Origin: Paramacrobiotus metropolitanus
Taxonomy: Eukaryota; Tardigrada; Eutardigrada; Parachela; Macrobiotidae
Direction: 5' to 3'
Length of the DNA stretch: 64,000 nucleotides
Assembly: GCF_019649055.1 (NCBI RefSeq)
Contig: NW_026570225.1
Coordinates: 3,410,001-3,474,000 of the forward strand
The notes beneath the pieces are model-generated. The model made no database searches, had not been told where the DNA came from, and was given only the letters and a program-made list of their open reading frames with translations. Below, one piece after another: positions 1-12,160 of this stretch. Every line of letters starts with the position of its first letter. Positions within the stretch are counted from its first letter, which is position 1. Made by a program: the position numbers and the translations under genes.

Positions 1-490
1 CCCACGGGACTAAACAATTGCGCCGGGGCGTCTGCCATCGGTCCGTAATGTAGCAAATGTAAGTAGCAAGCAGCTATTTTTCAGTGCCCGCTGATGGGAA
101 ACCGCGCGGATGTGACTTAAAGCCGCTTCCGGCTTGCGACCCCGACGTTTCGCAACCTGAAGCGTACGGTAGACCCTTCGAGCTAGTCACTCGAGTGTCA
201 CACTGTCACCCTAGGGCCTAGGCGATTAGTGGTGATGTAAACGTCTAGAAGTACAAGGCTACAAGCCATCCATGATTTGTCGCTAATTACAAAGATTTGA
301 TCGATATAGTCGCTAATTATGTCGTCGATTTCTGAGAGATGCGGTTGGACGCGTTTCCAGCCATGCCCGTTTCGTTCGGTGTGAACTCCAGGAGAGGGCT
401 TGGGTCGCTTGACTAAATATAGCGAACCCTGGCTACCGAGAGCAACGCTTCCACCGTGACTCCAGTGACCGGTTCACGTGTTTTGGTGCG
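1..490. other. Left edge, no supported gene
   Basis: The first 48 bases are open on the plus strand and end in TAA at 46-48, so they could be the tail of a gene that starts outside the window, but sixteen codons are too few to judge. From 49 to 490 I see no motif, repeat or RNA. An ATG at 318 opens a short frame (MSSISERCG...) that could splice to the exon at 558, which is a guess. Confidence 0.3.
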
Positions 491-557
491 TTGGGATTCA
501 GATTTCGCGAGGTTATCTCTCGTCACTCGCTGCTAATTTTGTTTGGCTCCGCAATAG

Positions 558-967
558 TGCTTCCGTCCTCACCTAAGTCGCATGTTTTCAAGTCAACGGA
601 GCCACTGAGTAAGGGATCCGAGGCCAAAAAGGCCAGGAGGGTGACCCTCTCAGGGGTCAGAATTTCGAAACCGCCTTTTGCAACCGGAAATGGCGCCACG
701 TCCGTATCGTTTCCGTCGCCCTCAGATATTAGCGCTTGTGGAAAGGCAGTAACCACTCAGTCTGTCAATTTGTCCAATTCATACTACCGGAAATCCGACT
801 GGAAGCGAGATCAAAATCATAATAAATTGAAAATTGAATTACCGAACCCATTTTGCAGTTACAATCAGACGTATGTACAGCCTCCGGAATATGTTGCCAA
901 TGTTGTTGGGTCGTTGCAAACTCAGTATAGCATCAAAAGCCGGGTCATTCTCCTTGTGGGCAGCTGA
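558..967 (+). CDS. Hypothetical protein, possible terminal exon
   Basis: I do not recognise this product. The frame is open from 413 to the TGA at 965-967 but has no ATG upstream of its body, so if real it must be a spliced exon. A good acceptor (CAATAG) ends at 557 and would give an exon of about 136 codons. The peptide is rich in Ser, Lys and Asn with a basic patch (KGSEAKKARRV) near its start and no membrane segment. An ATG exon at 318-342 with a phase-1 donor would join in frame, but this is inferred. The same stretch is also partly open on the minus strand, so it may not be coding at all. Confidence 0.22.
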
Positions 968-1708
968 TGCAGCGACGACTGAGTCACCATTCCTCGACCG
1001 CATTCGCGCTGTGGTGGTGCGCTAACCGTAAGCAACTCCCGCAAGCCGCTTACCCGGTTACAAGACCTGCTGCCGGTTTGTAACGGTTCTTTGGATACCA
1101 TGGCCGCTACATACGTGAGCACCTTGCGAGATTCGCGACTTTGTACGTACTTATTAAAACTATATAAATTATTATTTATTTTGATTTCGGAAGTATAGAC
1201 TTTCTGAGTCCGTTCTCAGCTTGTCTGTACAGTATCACTGCCAATGTTATAATTTTCTTAAACACAGCTGTTTTTGATAATGATATTTAATTTCGGAATT
1301 TCCAAACGTTTTGGATAACCCTAATACGTCAGCACGAACAATCCCACCAATCTCACAAATTTCCCAAGTATTTCACAGCACGCTTCTGGACAGTTCTCGC
1401 AACATGTCAAACTAAACCGTGGCATTACAAAAACATATAAAAACGAGACATGTAAAACCATTCCGATTTCAATACTGCTAACTACTTGCTAGTTCAACGA
1501 CATCCATCAGGCGTCCAAGGTACAATCCGAGGAATTTGTTGTTATCACCGCCAATCACCTACGAAATGGAAGACCTCACGCTCAAACACACTGCACAACA
1601 TTACGTTCTGATTGTAGTGGAGTCATGCAATGTGAACTTGAGTAATGTACAATACGATATAATGCGCGAACGCGAAAGATCCTTTTGTTTAACAAGCGTC
1701 AAGTCTAG
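968..1708. other. Intergenic spacer 3' of NUP205
   Basis: AT-rich spacer that must hold the 3' UTR of the minus-strand NUP205 gene. No other gene, repeat or RNA seen. Confidence 0.4.
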
Positions 1709-4700
1709 TTAACATCCACACACCTTATACAAGTCTGCCAGCGGTGCCAGGAAGTCGTCAGTAATGAACTCGCGCACATTGGTCTTAAAATGACGATATT
1801 CATCATACGGTGTCGTGGGCATTTCCTGCTCCAGAGCGGGAAGCAGGGCTCGGCGCATACTGGCCGGAAGCGGAGTTTGCTGTGCATCTGCTAGGAATAC
1901 GCTGCACACGTGCTCCAGGTGAGTCACCAAGATCATTAGCAAGCATTCTTCGATATCTAGAAAGTGAACAAAGTTGTACACAAACACCACATCTATATTT
2001 AGTAAGCGCGTTAACCAATGAAAATATCTCAACAAAAATTCAAAAGTTACAGGTAACTGCATCATTAACCCACTTAAAAGCTGTCGAACTTCCACCATAA
2101 TATCACATTCTTGCTCTTTTATGAACAGTCTATAGAAGTTTTCCCTATCTTCTCGTCGAGCTGGAAGAAGATCCGAATCGAGGACCTACAAAAATCATTG
2201 TAACGCAGCCAAATTAAGTTTACTGATTATCTTGGAAATGGTTTCAAATCAGGCAAAATGCAGAGTAGCACACAATTTTACAACAAGAAATCGTTTGCAG
2301 AATAACCTTTTTCCATATTTTTGACTATGACTGTGAGCGACAGCTATCCGAACTGTTTCCTTAAAAATCAGTTTATAATTTAACCGTCCATTTAGTAACG
2401 TTTTTACTTCTTGAAGTCAATTATAAGAAAGATCACTTTAAAGTAGCTAGAGTCGCAGTTCTGCTGTGTTCTCTGTAAAAGTGGCATACCAATTTCAGAT
2501 CGCTTTCTGAGATAGAACCACTGTTTCGCTGACCAACCATCCTTATGTCCTCGAACACTTTTAACCGATCCAGCACGGCTTGGCCAAATGACCGAATATG
2601 TTCCAATAAATCTCCGTAGGACAATGTAACCGTTCCAACTGTTAGTTCTAGAATAGCAAGATTTGATTAACATTAGTATTATCAAAACTCTCTTACTGCG
2701 TTTAACGTTGAAAGTTTGAAATTTGCAAAATTTTACACTGAATTTCTGGAACATTACCTTTTCGGCCAAATACGTTGGACCGAGCAAAAACGGGACGAAT
2801 AGCATTTGCGTTGATAATGCCGGAACCATCGAATACAATCTGCCTGAGATATCTGAGCAAGTTACCAGTAAGTCGTAAAGAGCGCGAACGTCGGCGGGAA
2901 GATTGATAATAATCTTTATAATTTCCTTTGGGAGGCGGCAGTACCAACGTATTTAAATTCTGAAGTAAACGGCTAAGTTTCAGTTCGATAGCAAACATTT
3001 CCGCTGGTATTTCTGTGCACGTCGGGTCCGCAAGCTTTTGCGAGAAACCTGTAAATATGCACGCAAATGATTACAGTTCTACACAAGCTCTACTATGTAG
3101 TTACCCTATCAGTGTAAGCGCGCAGTTTTAAGGAAAACATCCCGGCTTGAAATAACACATTTAGTGCTGTCATTAATAAAAAAGAAAACCACACAGGTCG
3201 ACTTTATAATTATTCTGATAGCTATTAATAAACTCCATGAATAAATACTAACCCTGACGGCCGACCAAAGAAATCAGTTCCACAGTGCGGTCAATATCGT
3301 CCCACGCAGGATCGTCAGTATCAGAAGGTTCCCGAAGAAAATCCGATAAAACCACTCCGTATACTTCGACGTACTGATAAACTTTCGTAAGTAGATGTCG
3401 AAATGCAGGTCGCAGGCGGGCTTGGTGTAAGACAGCAATAAGGAAATCCACAATTTTACGAAAGATGCGAATGCAATAGCCATAGACCGACGAGCTAGTG
3501 CCGGCAATCCAAGCTCGCTGGACTGGGTTCAGGGAATTTCTACAACCGCATGCAGAGAATTTATTTTCCAACGTAAAATTCACTCTTACAACCATTACCT
3601 GGCGTCTTTTATCACATTCAACGCGCGCATCACATCAAAAAGCAAAATAGTCTGAACTGCAGTATGGAAAGGCGCAGATTCATGTTGGTCAGAAAGTTGA
3701 GTTCGCGGAGATGAAATCCAAGAAATAAGCGCGCTCTACAAGATTTAATAGTATGCAAAGACTACAAATACTGCAGTTAGGACTTACATCCACAATCGTT
3801 ATCGGTAAAAGCATCCATTAACCATGCGACTTAACCAATACCGGGGTAGGTAACCGGAGTGAAAAAACCCAACGGCTGCAAGAACAGTTAAGGAGCGTTA
3901 CCATTTTCGTCTCAAAGCTCACAAGGACATCGTCGTTATCCGTCTGGGCAGCGATACACTGGGCAAGTTTCTGATTATCCTTGGCAAGGGTCGTCATCAT
4001 TTGAGACAGAACAGAAAAGTTTCCATATGTGAAGAAATTGCCCTCCAACTCGAACAGTTTCCACAGCGCGTTTAAAGTCTGGACAATGGTGGCCTACTCG
4101 ACAAAAAGCTAAGGATGAATACCGGCAGACAAATAAAGAACGAGATATCGCCACTGTGGGAAATGTAGGTCGCATACCTCTCTGGGTCCATTTACGGATA
4201 TTAATCCATCTAGCAGGAGCCTAAGTAACTCATCAAAGTGTCCTGAGAATGCATTTCGCACATGGCTGCGTATTGCTCCTGCAGAGGTCTGGACACTTTG
4301 GGAATACCCCGCGCTAGCATCTGTTTAAAGAAAAAAGATATACCGAAACCACGGCAAAAAATAGGTAATTATACCGACGATGATAACAGTCTACTCCAAC
4401 CAAAGATACATGTACTTGTGCCTTGTGGAACAACAACTATCAACAAGTGCAGTTACCGCTAACATGCAAGTGAGAACGCACTCCACCGCATACCTTCATA
4501 ATTTGCGTAGTCCCAGTCGGCCCATTTCAGTAAAAGGAGCAGGTTAACACAACAGTATTGTTTCTCCATAACTGTTGAGGCTACAAAAAAATTCAACGAT
4601 GAAAGAAGGCCGCCGATATACTGCACGACGATTTGCACAATAAACGACCGAGAATGCAGAATGAGTTGTTTTTACCTTTCCTCAGTGCCACAATACTCAA

Positions 4701-7700
4701 GTTTCCAATTACTTCCGTGATAAATGTACTTGATGTACGCAAAATAACGCTTTTGTAGTCCACAAGTAACGCTTTCATGGCAAAGCCTTCGACATTGAAG
4801 CTATCCCAATTACTCGCACCGCGTCGCACCGGTCCAGAGAAGCGTACAAAGGCTGACAGCAGCGAAAATACTGTCTCAAATGACAAAATCATTTCTGAAG
4901 CCGGCATTCCAGCAGCGATCTGTAGGAAGAAAACAGGATGATCTACGAACCGTAGGCTATTAACATCTATTAGAGAGCTCAATGGACTCACCTCTTTACT
5001 GAGGAGTGCACTTAGCTGGATCATGAACGATGGTACAGATGGAAATGGGAAGGATTCCCAACCCAAACTCTCCACGATAACGCTAATCAAAACAGTCCAC
5101 GCTTCATAGCAGTCTCTTCGAGCCCGTATCAATCCCACTTGCAACGTCTCTTGCTCGATGTAGTCACAAATCGTTTTGAAGTCCTATAAACAGCGTCAAC
5201 CAATTCACCCAAATACCGATCATGAACAGTGGAACACAGGGTACACTGTGGAGCACTGAATCTAGTCTTAATACAGTGCTTTCATGACGTACGTGAACCA
5301 TATCAGCTCGACCCATTCCGTTTTCTTCGTATCCGTGGAGCAGTTCCCGAAGATACATCAGCGTTAAAGATGCATCATGGAGCACATGCCCGTCATCTGT
5401 GGTAATGCGAGAAGAATTCAAGGCGTCCTCTACATTAGCATAGTCCAAAAACTCCAGATTTAAGGAGCGCACCGATGCCGGTGGAGGCAGGGATAGCGTG
5501 ACCACCGACAGAAGCTGGCATGCCATGGAAGAATTGAATTCCTGCTGTCTGTTAACCTGTTCCGACGTCGACATACCACTTTCTGCAGTACTGGGGAAAG
5601 AACATAACCGAGATATCAATACGTTGGCAGATGGGATCATATATTCATCGATTAGGATACGGATCTCTTTGGCGACGATATGTAAAATGGCCTTCTGGTG
5701 ACGAAGCAGTGAATGGGTCGCATTATCACCTGCGTAATAAAAAAAATCGAAAAACACGAATGTCTTAAGACAGTCTTTGACTTTTCATTTCCATACAAAA
5801 TTACCATTGTCGACGAGCGGAAGCTGGCCGAGAAGCTTTTCCACACATAAATCACCAGCCCAATCATTTCTTAGGTAGCGAAGCACGTAAACACCGGTAG
5901 CTTGCTTTTGGCACAGAAAATCCAATATGTCGAGAGCTGTTTCAGTTACTGTCGGAATGAGTTCAAATAATACTCTGCCAGGTTCGATAAGCTCGAATAT
6001 TCGTGGTAGTGCAGCACTGGAAATGTTTTTTCCTAGTAGAAAACAGAGTAAGTTCACACTCGCAATAAATTAGCCTCAGTCATTTTTACCGAGTGACGAC
6101 GGTTGTACCGAACCATTTTGAAGGGGAAAACCCCAACAGCACTTGCGCCAAATTTGGAAATGAGCAGTTTTTTAGATTTCCTAGAATCATCTTTAGGGCG
6201 TCTTGCACCAGTTTGACAGATTCTAAAGCAAAAATATTAAGGCAAATATATCTGATAAATAATGCGGATTAACTAGCGATTATATACCGACAGATTCCAA
6301 GCGCCTGTTTTCTTGTTGAGTAGATTCCGGATCGATCACAATACAGCCGGCAAAGTTAGCAATCACCGTATTGTACAATCCCTAAAATACCCAAACTGAC
6401 CGAATTCACAACGTAAGGAGTTCTTTTACGTCATCATCCAAAATGTTAACAGTTTTCAGTACAAACTAAAGTATTAAAATGCACTAAATTTTCGTTGACC
6501 TGACCTCATCGTAGTACAGCACAGAGATCCAGTCCTTATGGTCTTGAACTCGACAAGTAACGAAACTGATAATTTCCAGAGCCAACTGAGCGATGCTCAA
6601 CCTTTTCGATCTGTACTTTAACAATCTGAAAAGCAAAAATAATCGAGGTAAGCAAGCTGAATTCAAAACTGAATTACGTAATAGCATACTTCATGAAAGT
6701 GAAAATAAAATCCTTTCTGGCAGACCGGTTGTTGATGGTCGTAGCAATGAGCGTGTCCAGTCCTACAGCCGAAGCATTGCGGTCGTGCTGTTTGAGGAAA
6801 TTCAAAAAGCCATCATGGTTATGGATCACACTGCAGAATATTTTAAGAATGCAGGAGACAACATCTTCCAAGCGACGGTGAACTAAACGTAAAAAAAATT
6901 CGAACACTGAAGTACCGAAGTTAAAATAATTCAAATATGGACTTCTTACCTCCATCGCTGTGGCTTTTATCGTACTCTTCCGAACAAACAGACAACCAGT
7001 TCAGCAACTGTAAGACAGACATCCGATTTATTAAAATTAGTACGTGCTAAAATAACCAAAGAACGCATGATTTATTCACATACTGCGAATAAATCGGACA
7101 TTTATTATTTTAAGTAACCCAGCTCCATACTTTATCAAAAAAAGTATGCCCTTCCAAAATCCTTTGTCGCAGAACGTAACCAGGATGCGTCGTTAACGCC
7201 GGAATGATGACGAAGCTCAGTTCATTCAAAGATGTGAGACATTTTTCAAAAAGTTGCAAACAGGATAGCAAGACGTCTAACTACAATCAAAGAACACAAA
7301 TATTAGCCCGGGATATGAGCGCAGAGAAGACATCATCTTAGACATGGGTAACGAGTAGCTGCTATAACGTTGCGCACTTACATGCTCTTGGGGGGTAGAA
7401 AAGCTTCTTTCATCCACTTTAGGAAAAAACAGCTTCATGAATGTATGAAGTGAACTCCTGGAACTGTTGCAGGAAATCGGGAGCTACAAGACACCGATGA
7501 TAAACGCAGCAATTCGCTGTGCAAGGAATTATACAAGAACCAAACTATCGTTGTACCTAATGCATGATCGGATAAGCTGCCAAAAATGCGCAACATGAGG
7601 AGAATTATAGCTTTCGTCACGGGATATTCACGATAGCGCACTTCCATTTCTTCTAGCTCTAGCTACAAAGACGGCAATGGAGAACATGGAGAGTTTCGAC

Positions 7701-8738
7701 TGCAGGCGCAGCATTTACGTTTTTTAAACCGTAGACATTTGATTACTTTACCTTTAAACCTTGTTTAGGACCCGCGACTGTTAAAGGTGCCAACTGAAAA
7801 ATATTAAAGACACTTAAACCAACAGCGCAGCGTACTAGTGTACGGAAACAAAAACTTCTCACCACTGCACCCATGTACTGCCATATTAGTGTAGCAGGTC
7901 CTGTGGACTTTGCGAAAGACGCCAGCGTAAGAAGAATTGTAGCTTTCATCGTCGTGGGAATTCCACAGCTAACCAGGGTAGCTAGAATATGCAGTGGATG
8001 ATTCCAATCGGGATTGTCGGCGATATGTAATCTGCTGCTTTCATCCTATCGCGAAAAGACGGTGCAAGATTTAGATTTACGAAAAACACAATCAATGAAT
8101 GAATACGAGTGTTTATTTTTATTAATTATGCCATGCATATTTGAAATCGGTAAGCTGCTGGCAGCAGCGATATTTTCAGTGCATTTACAAAAACTAAAAC
8201 ATACTTACATATTCGGCAATTTTTCCAATGAGTTCCACCAGTGCGTCAAATGTTTCGTAGTCTTCGGGAGAACACTCTTCGCCCTCTGTGCGCGACCGCC
8301 ATCCGAGAGACGCACCGTTCCATATTTTATGTCGAAAATCGCTCAACGCCCGAAAAAAATTTTCATAGCTCAGAATCCCTAAAACGCCAAAGCTTCAACT
8401 CCGACGAAATTTTACAAAGACGCGTTTAGCCATACTCGAGCGTCTTGATCGAAGGTAGTTGTTAACCAGCTTAGCGAGATCGTCGTTAGTAATCGAACGG
8501 GAAATTTGGCGTAATGTCTCTATCAGAGCAGTGGCTTCTGGCTGCTGCTCTTCACCGACACGGCGTAGCAGACGGTGCAAGGAATCCTAAAATTACGGCA
8601 ACCTTAAGAAACCGTACAGATACTTGATTACGTCGCCCTACTCACTGCTTGTGGGTCATCAATGCTGATTCCGCGATCCAGAGGACTTGCTCGACGGTTC
8701 CTGGAATCTTGTCTTAGAATCCCCGACGGACGAGCCAT
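1709..8738 (-). CDS. NUP205: Nuclear pore protein NUP205 homologue, N-terminally short
   Basis: Scaffold nucleoporin of the inner ring of the nuclear pore complex (Nup192/Nup205 family, alpha-helical solenoid). Many exons read on the minus strand. The clearest matches to animal NUP205 are near 7.9 kb (DWNHPLHILATLVSCGIP, then MKATILLTLASFAKS), at 7.6 kb (RYREYPVTKAIILLML), at 5.8-6.0 kb (ELIPTVTETALDILDFL, VYVLRYLRNDW), at 5.2-5.7 kb (SVRSLNLEFLDYANVED) and the last exon (IEECLLMILVTHLEHVC, ending KVCGC with TAA at 1709-1711). The first exon, 8646-8738, starts at ATG 8738 (MARPSGILRQ) and joins in phase 0 to an exon starting at 8586. Odd: the match begins at about residue 850 of the 2012-residue human protein, and only 0.6 kb separates this ATG from LSM7, so the N-terminal half has no room here. 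Not all internal exon borders were resolved. Confidence 0.85.
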
Positions 8739-9364
8739 GACTTTGAGCACTCGCAAACGTAGAATTAGCGCTCCAGCGTTTAACAGTAATTAAAGTACGA
8801 CAAAGTTAAGCAGCGTCACATCTCGGAATTTAAGGCTGGATAGGGTCTAGAAGAGAAGAAAAACAGATGAGGATTCAGAAACCTCAAACGTAAATAATTT
8901 TGCCACTTTTAAGAGCTGCTGGTTCATGATAAAACTCATAAAACGGTAAAACCGTAAAACATGTAGAAACAGTAAATCACAAAATATTGCGGGCTTTGAC
9001 ATAGAGGAATCCCCACTGGGAGAGTTGTTACTTGCATAGTTTGCTGTTTTCGCCGTCGTCAATTCGTCATCGCGTCGGTATGTATGTTGTGTACTATGTA
9101 TACCACAATTATTAAAGGTACGAGTATGGTCCATACTACTTTCGGCTAAAAATTAAAAGACCAAAACAAAAATTTATTATGAAAACAGAAAGACCAAAAC
9201 AGAAATGGAGTTAGTGAAGACGTGAAGGCGTTTTTTTCTGAAAAGTTATATTTTCTGGAAGTTCTGACCTTTACTCAGTCTCTCGTGGCCAGATTTCTGG
9301 TGCTGCAGCGGAAAAAATCGTTTGAATAACGTCGCCTTGCCTTTCGTTGTTCGCAGTGGCCAAT
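8739..9364. promoter_or_regulatory. Shared divergent promoter region of NUP205 and LSM7
   Basis: About 0.6 kb between the start codons of two genes transcribed away from each other, so it must carry both promoters and 5' UTRs. I see no TATA box in a sensible position and no repeat. A minus-strand open stretch at 8847-9134 has no recognisable content. Confidence 0.4.
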
Positions 9365-9742
9365 ATGTCAAAGCCTCAAGTAAGCATCCTAACCGAAGGG
9401 GGAATTAAGTTGTGACGATTTCAAAATTGCGGAAATAGATCTAGTGCATTGTTGGTGATGGTTCCGTTACCATTCTATCGGTTGCTTGAGTCAGCTGTAT
9501 AAACAATAAGTTAAAATTTCAGTCGGCACCATCGGCGCCTCCAGGATCCAGCGCGCATGCGCAGAATCGCGGCGGCGAGCCAGAAAAACGCAGACCTAAA
9601 GAAACACTGTTTGAATTGGGTCGGTATCTGGACAAAATAATACATGTCAAATTCGTTGGTGGTCGCGAAGCCAGTGGGGTGCTAAAAGGGTACGATGCCT
9701 TGCTAAATCTTGTCCTGGATGAAACCGTGGAATATCTCAGAG
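9365..9742 (+). pseudogene. LSM7: LSM7 homologue, truncated after the Sm1 motif
   Basis: U6 snRNA-associated Sm-like protein, a subunit of the LSM1-7 (mRNA decay) and LSM2-8 (U6 snRNP) rings. Exon 1 is 9365-9379 (MSKPQ), exon 2 is 9523-9742 and joins in phase 0. Exon 2 gives a Gly/Ala/Pro-rich N-terminus, then an unmistakable LSM7 Sm1 region (LGRYLDKIIHVKFVGGREAS, GVLKGYDALLNLVLDETVEY). The frame then runs into TAG at 9757 unless GTAATA at 9743 is used as a donor. The missing part, including the Sm2 motif of the LVVCRGT type and the C-terminal tail, was looked for by eye on the plus strand to 19.38 kb and not found; the space is filled with transposons. Either the gene was broken by insertion or the last exons lie beyond them. 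The reading frame that remains shows no decay, which fits a recent break, a distant exon or an assembly fault. Confidence 0.7.
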
Positions 9743-9909
9743 GTAATACGGTAGAGTAGGATCTGGGACGCGATTGCCGAATCCTGAAAACTTACGTCCG
9801 CTTTACGGGTAAATCCCATTTTAAGTTTATAGACAAGTTTATCTAAAGACTTATAAGCGTAATTTACGAATTTTTTTAAGGTCAGAATCGTCATCGCAAG
9901 TTTTCTATT

Positions 9910-10575
9910 CCATGACACATTATTTACTATTGGAAATTGGAGATGACGAGAAATGGAGCGAAGACGAAAGAAAAAAGTTTGTTTTAGCATATGATGACAT
10001 ATGCCACGTTGATGGATTGCTGCAAGCAAGAAACGATCTACCGTTTACCGGCAATGGAGCGAATTTATGGAGGAACGCAGTCAAAATTATTGACCGATTC
10101 CACATAGGAAATCACAAGAAAACTTGTCAAGAGCCAGTGGCGAATTTAAGGGGGTGCTCCCGGGGCTAATGCCCCCCGTAACTCGGATGTGAAAAAAATT
10201 CTCAAGAGGGGGGTACATTGCAAATTTTTTTTCGGCAGAGGTCGCCAAAAAACCGAGAGAATACTCCCCCCTTGGTATGAGTTCTCTAGCCCCCCCGCGA
10301 AGCCCGCCTAGATTCGCCACTGTCAAGAGCAGTACAACCCGTCAAAGCTATCGAAATTTCACGGACAGAATTGTACCTTCAACACTGAAAACTTGTGAAC
10401 AAATTTTCTCTAAATTCGGAAAGTACAAACAGAGCGCTTTCATGATGACTAAACATCGTCAAGAATTTTTCATAAACAGACTCGTTAAGATTCATAATTC
10501 TGTAGTCGAACGGTCTTTAACGGAAGAAAAGGAACTGTTTCATTTCAACGGGCGGCGCAGATGTAATGCTTTTTA
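9910..10575 (+). pseudogene. Decayed transposase, KDZ-like (Kyakuja-Dileera-Zisupton)
   Basis: Remnant of a DNA-transposon protein in two pieces separated by the MITE at 10135-10322. The left piece carries FVLAYDDICHVDGLLQAR and AVKIIDRFHIGNHKKTCQE, and reading straight across the excised MITE gives QYNPSK. This resembles the region of KDZ-type transposases with the pattern DxxC, KIIDxxHxxNH, CHEQYNP. After about 20 more codons a further frame shift is needed to continue as CEQIFSKFGKYKQSAF to the TAG at 10573-10575. An AATAAA follows near 10660. The family name is from memory of the motif pattern and is moderately sure; that the gene is dead is clear from the shift and the insertion. Confidence 0.55.
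10127..10330. mobile_element. hAT-type MITE with 8-bp target duplication
   Basis: A 188-bp non-autonomous element at 10135-10322. It starts CAGTGGCGAATTTA and ends TAGATTCGCCACTG, imperfect inverted repeats of about 15 bp with the CAGTGGCG ends typical of hAT elements. It is flanked by an exact 8-bp direct duplication TCAAGAGC (10127-10134 and 10323-10330). Its interior has runs of G and C (GGGGGG, CCCCCCC) and no coding potential. The KDZ-like frame continues across the empty site, which confirms both ends. Confidence 0.88.
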
Positions 10576-10749
10576 GAGTCACATTTTACGCGACATTTAC
10601 TCTTTTGGTTTGTATGTCTAGTGCCTTTTATTTTTTTATTTGGCGATTTACTTCTTGTAATAAAACGTTCTGGCATTATTGAATAAAGGGACAAGTAGCG
10701 GCATGTAAAGGCAGTCAGTTGCATTCAAAGTTTTATTAGCTGCATATAA

Positions 10750-11085
10750 AGGACAGTAGCGGTGGATAATCGCCATTAGCGGTGGAGAAAGGTCGATAAA
10801 GGCCAGTAACGGTAGACAAAGGCCAGTAGCGATGGACAGAGACCAGTAGCGGTGAATAAAGGCCGATAGATACCAGTAGCGGTGAATAAAGACTAATAGC
10901 GGTGGATAAAGGCCAATAAAGGCCAGTAGCGGTGGATAGAGACCAGTAGCGGTGGATAGAGACCAGTAGCGGTGGATAGAGACCAGTAGCGGTGGATAGA
11001 GACCAGTAGCGGTGGATAAAGGCTAATAGCGTTGGATAAACGCCAATAAAGGCCAGTAGCGGTGGATAGAGACCAGTAGCGGTCT
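10750..11085. repeat. 20-bp minisatellite
   Basis: Tandem array with unit AGTAGCGGTGGATAGAGACC and the variant with GGATAAAGGCC. About fifteen units can be seen; the left ones are diverged and a run around 10930-11020 is nearly exact, which fits recent expansion by slippage or unequal exchange. No coding potential. Confidence 0.85.
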
Positions 11086-11099
11086 GAAGGCTTACTTAA

Positions 11100-12108
11100 A
11101 TACTATTTCAAAAAATTCGGTAGCGTGAAACTTGTATTTTTTGTCATTACAGGTTAAGTTCTTTTTATGTCCTGTACTTTGCTTTACTACTATTTGTTCT
11201 CCTTTACTATGTACTTTCTTAAAATGACTGCCCTTAAAATGACTTTTCCTCCAAATGTCTGCTATGGTCACTACTATGTATAGGAGGTAGTAAAATATTA
11301 AGATACAAACAGAAAGTACTAACAGTAACTAATGGTAATACAAGTAGTTTGGCTAGTACTACCAGACCAGCTTTGTTTGAGGTATGGAAGGATGAAAAAA
11401 ATACAAAATATACTCGTACGTCGTAACAGCAGTAAAAAAATTTTGAGAAATATTTCAAATATAAAACCTCTGCGAGGCCAGCTACGAAAATATTTTAAAC
11501 ATTTAGAAATGTGGAAAGTTTATTGGTTTTCAAGCTTTCCGGTTAAATTCGACCAGTTTTATGAAAACTGTGAAAGCCTCCGTAATTTTTTTTTCATGGT
11601 TCTTTTTAACGTTTTTAATGGAACTTTATACTGCCGATCTAAAGTACTGAAAACTTGAATTTTTGGTACGACAGATAATATTTAAACAGTGATAAAATGG
11701 TAGAGTGGGATCATTTACACGATGCCCATAAAAAACCATTTTTCAGCGCAGAATTAATGGAAACTTGTGGGGAACAGTTAACGGTCGCCCAAGGTGACCT
11801 CACATCACACCCAAGGTGACCTCATTTGCTACTACTGTAATTGTAAGATTTTTCAGCCATCAGTCAAGCTCTTCAGTATTTATCAAAATAAAATAAATAC
11901 ATATTTAGCAGATTTCGAGGTTAGTGAATGCCCAAGCTGTCACCAGTATCACAGAGCCGTACGAGAGTGAATACAAAAACAGACCGCGAACCGGCATTTA
12001 GATATTTAGAAATTACATATAAATTAGACAATTAAGACCGTGAGATATTGAGGTACTCAGACATTCCTAGACATTTTTAAAATTTCGAAACTCTGGAGGC
12101 TCAAAAAA
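11100..12108. other. AT-rich non-coding stretch
   Basis: No gene recognised. It holds a short tandem duplication of CCCAAGGTGACCTCA (near 11788 and 11811) and a weak match to the sequence at 9750 (GTAGAGTGGGATC), which may mark old transposon ends. Confidence 0.3.
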
Positions 12109-12160
12109 TTAGAGGTAACGGCCCCGCTGCGCGGGGCCGAGTCGAAATATTTAGAAATGT
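12109..12160 (-). mobile_element. Helitron-type 3' terminus
   Basis: Read on the minus strand: a GC-rich hairpin (GGCCCCGCGCAGCGGGGCC), then eight bases and CTAA followed by T. A hairpin 10-12 bases before CTRR and an insertion next to T are the hallmarks of a Helitron 3' end. The element body would lie at higher coordinates; I could not fix its 5' end. Confidence 0.45.

Noticed and set aside
8014-8382. 122-codon open frame on the plus strand
   Set aside because: It lies antisense to NUP205 exons and their introns.
10750-11085. CRISPR-like array
   Set aside because: Units are directly adjacent without unique spacers and the genome is eukaryotic; it is a minisatellite.
9745-11720. Similar sequence GTAGAGTRGGATC at 9750 and 11702 as possible ends of one transposon
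   Set aside because: The two copies are in direct, not inverted, orientation and similarity ends after about 30 bp.
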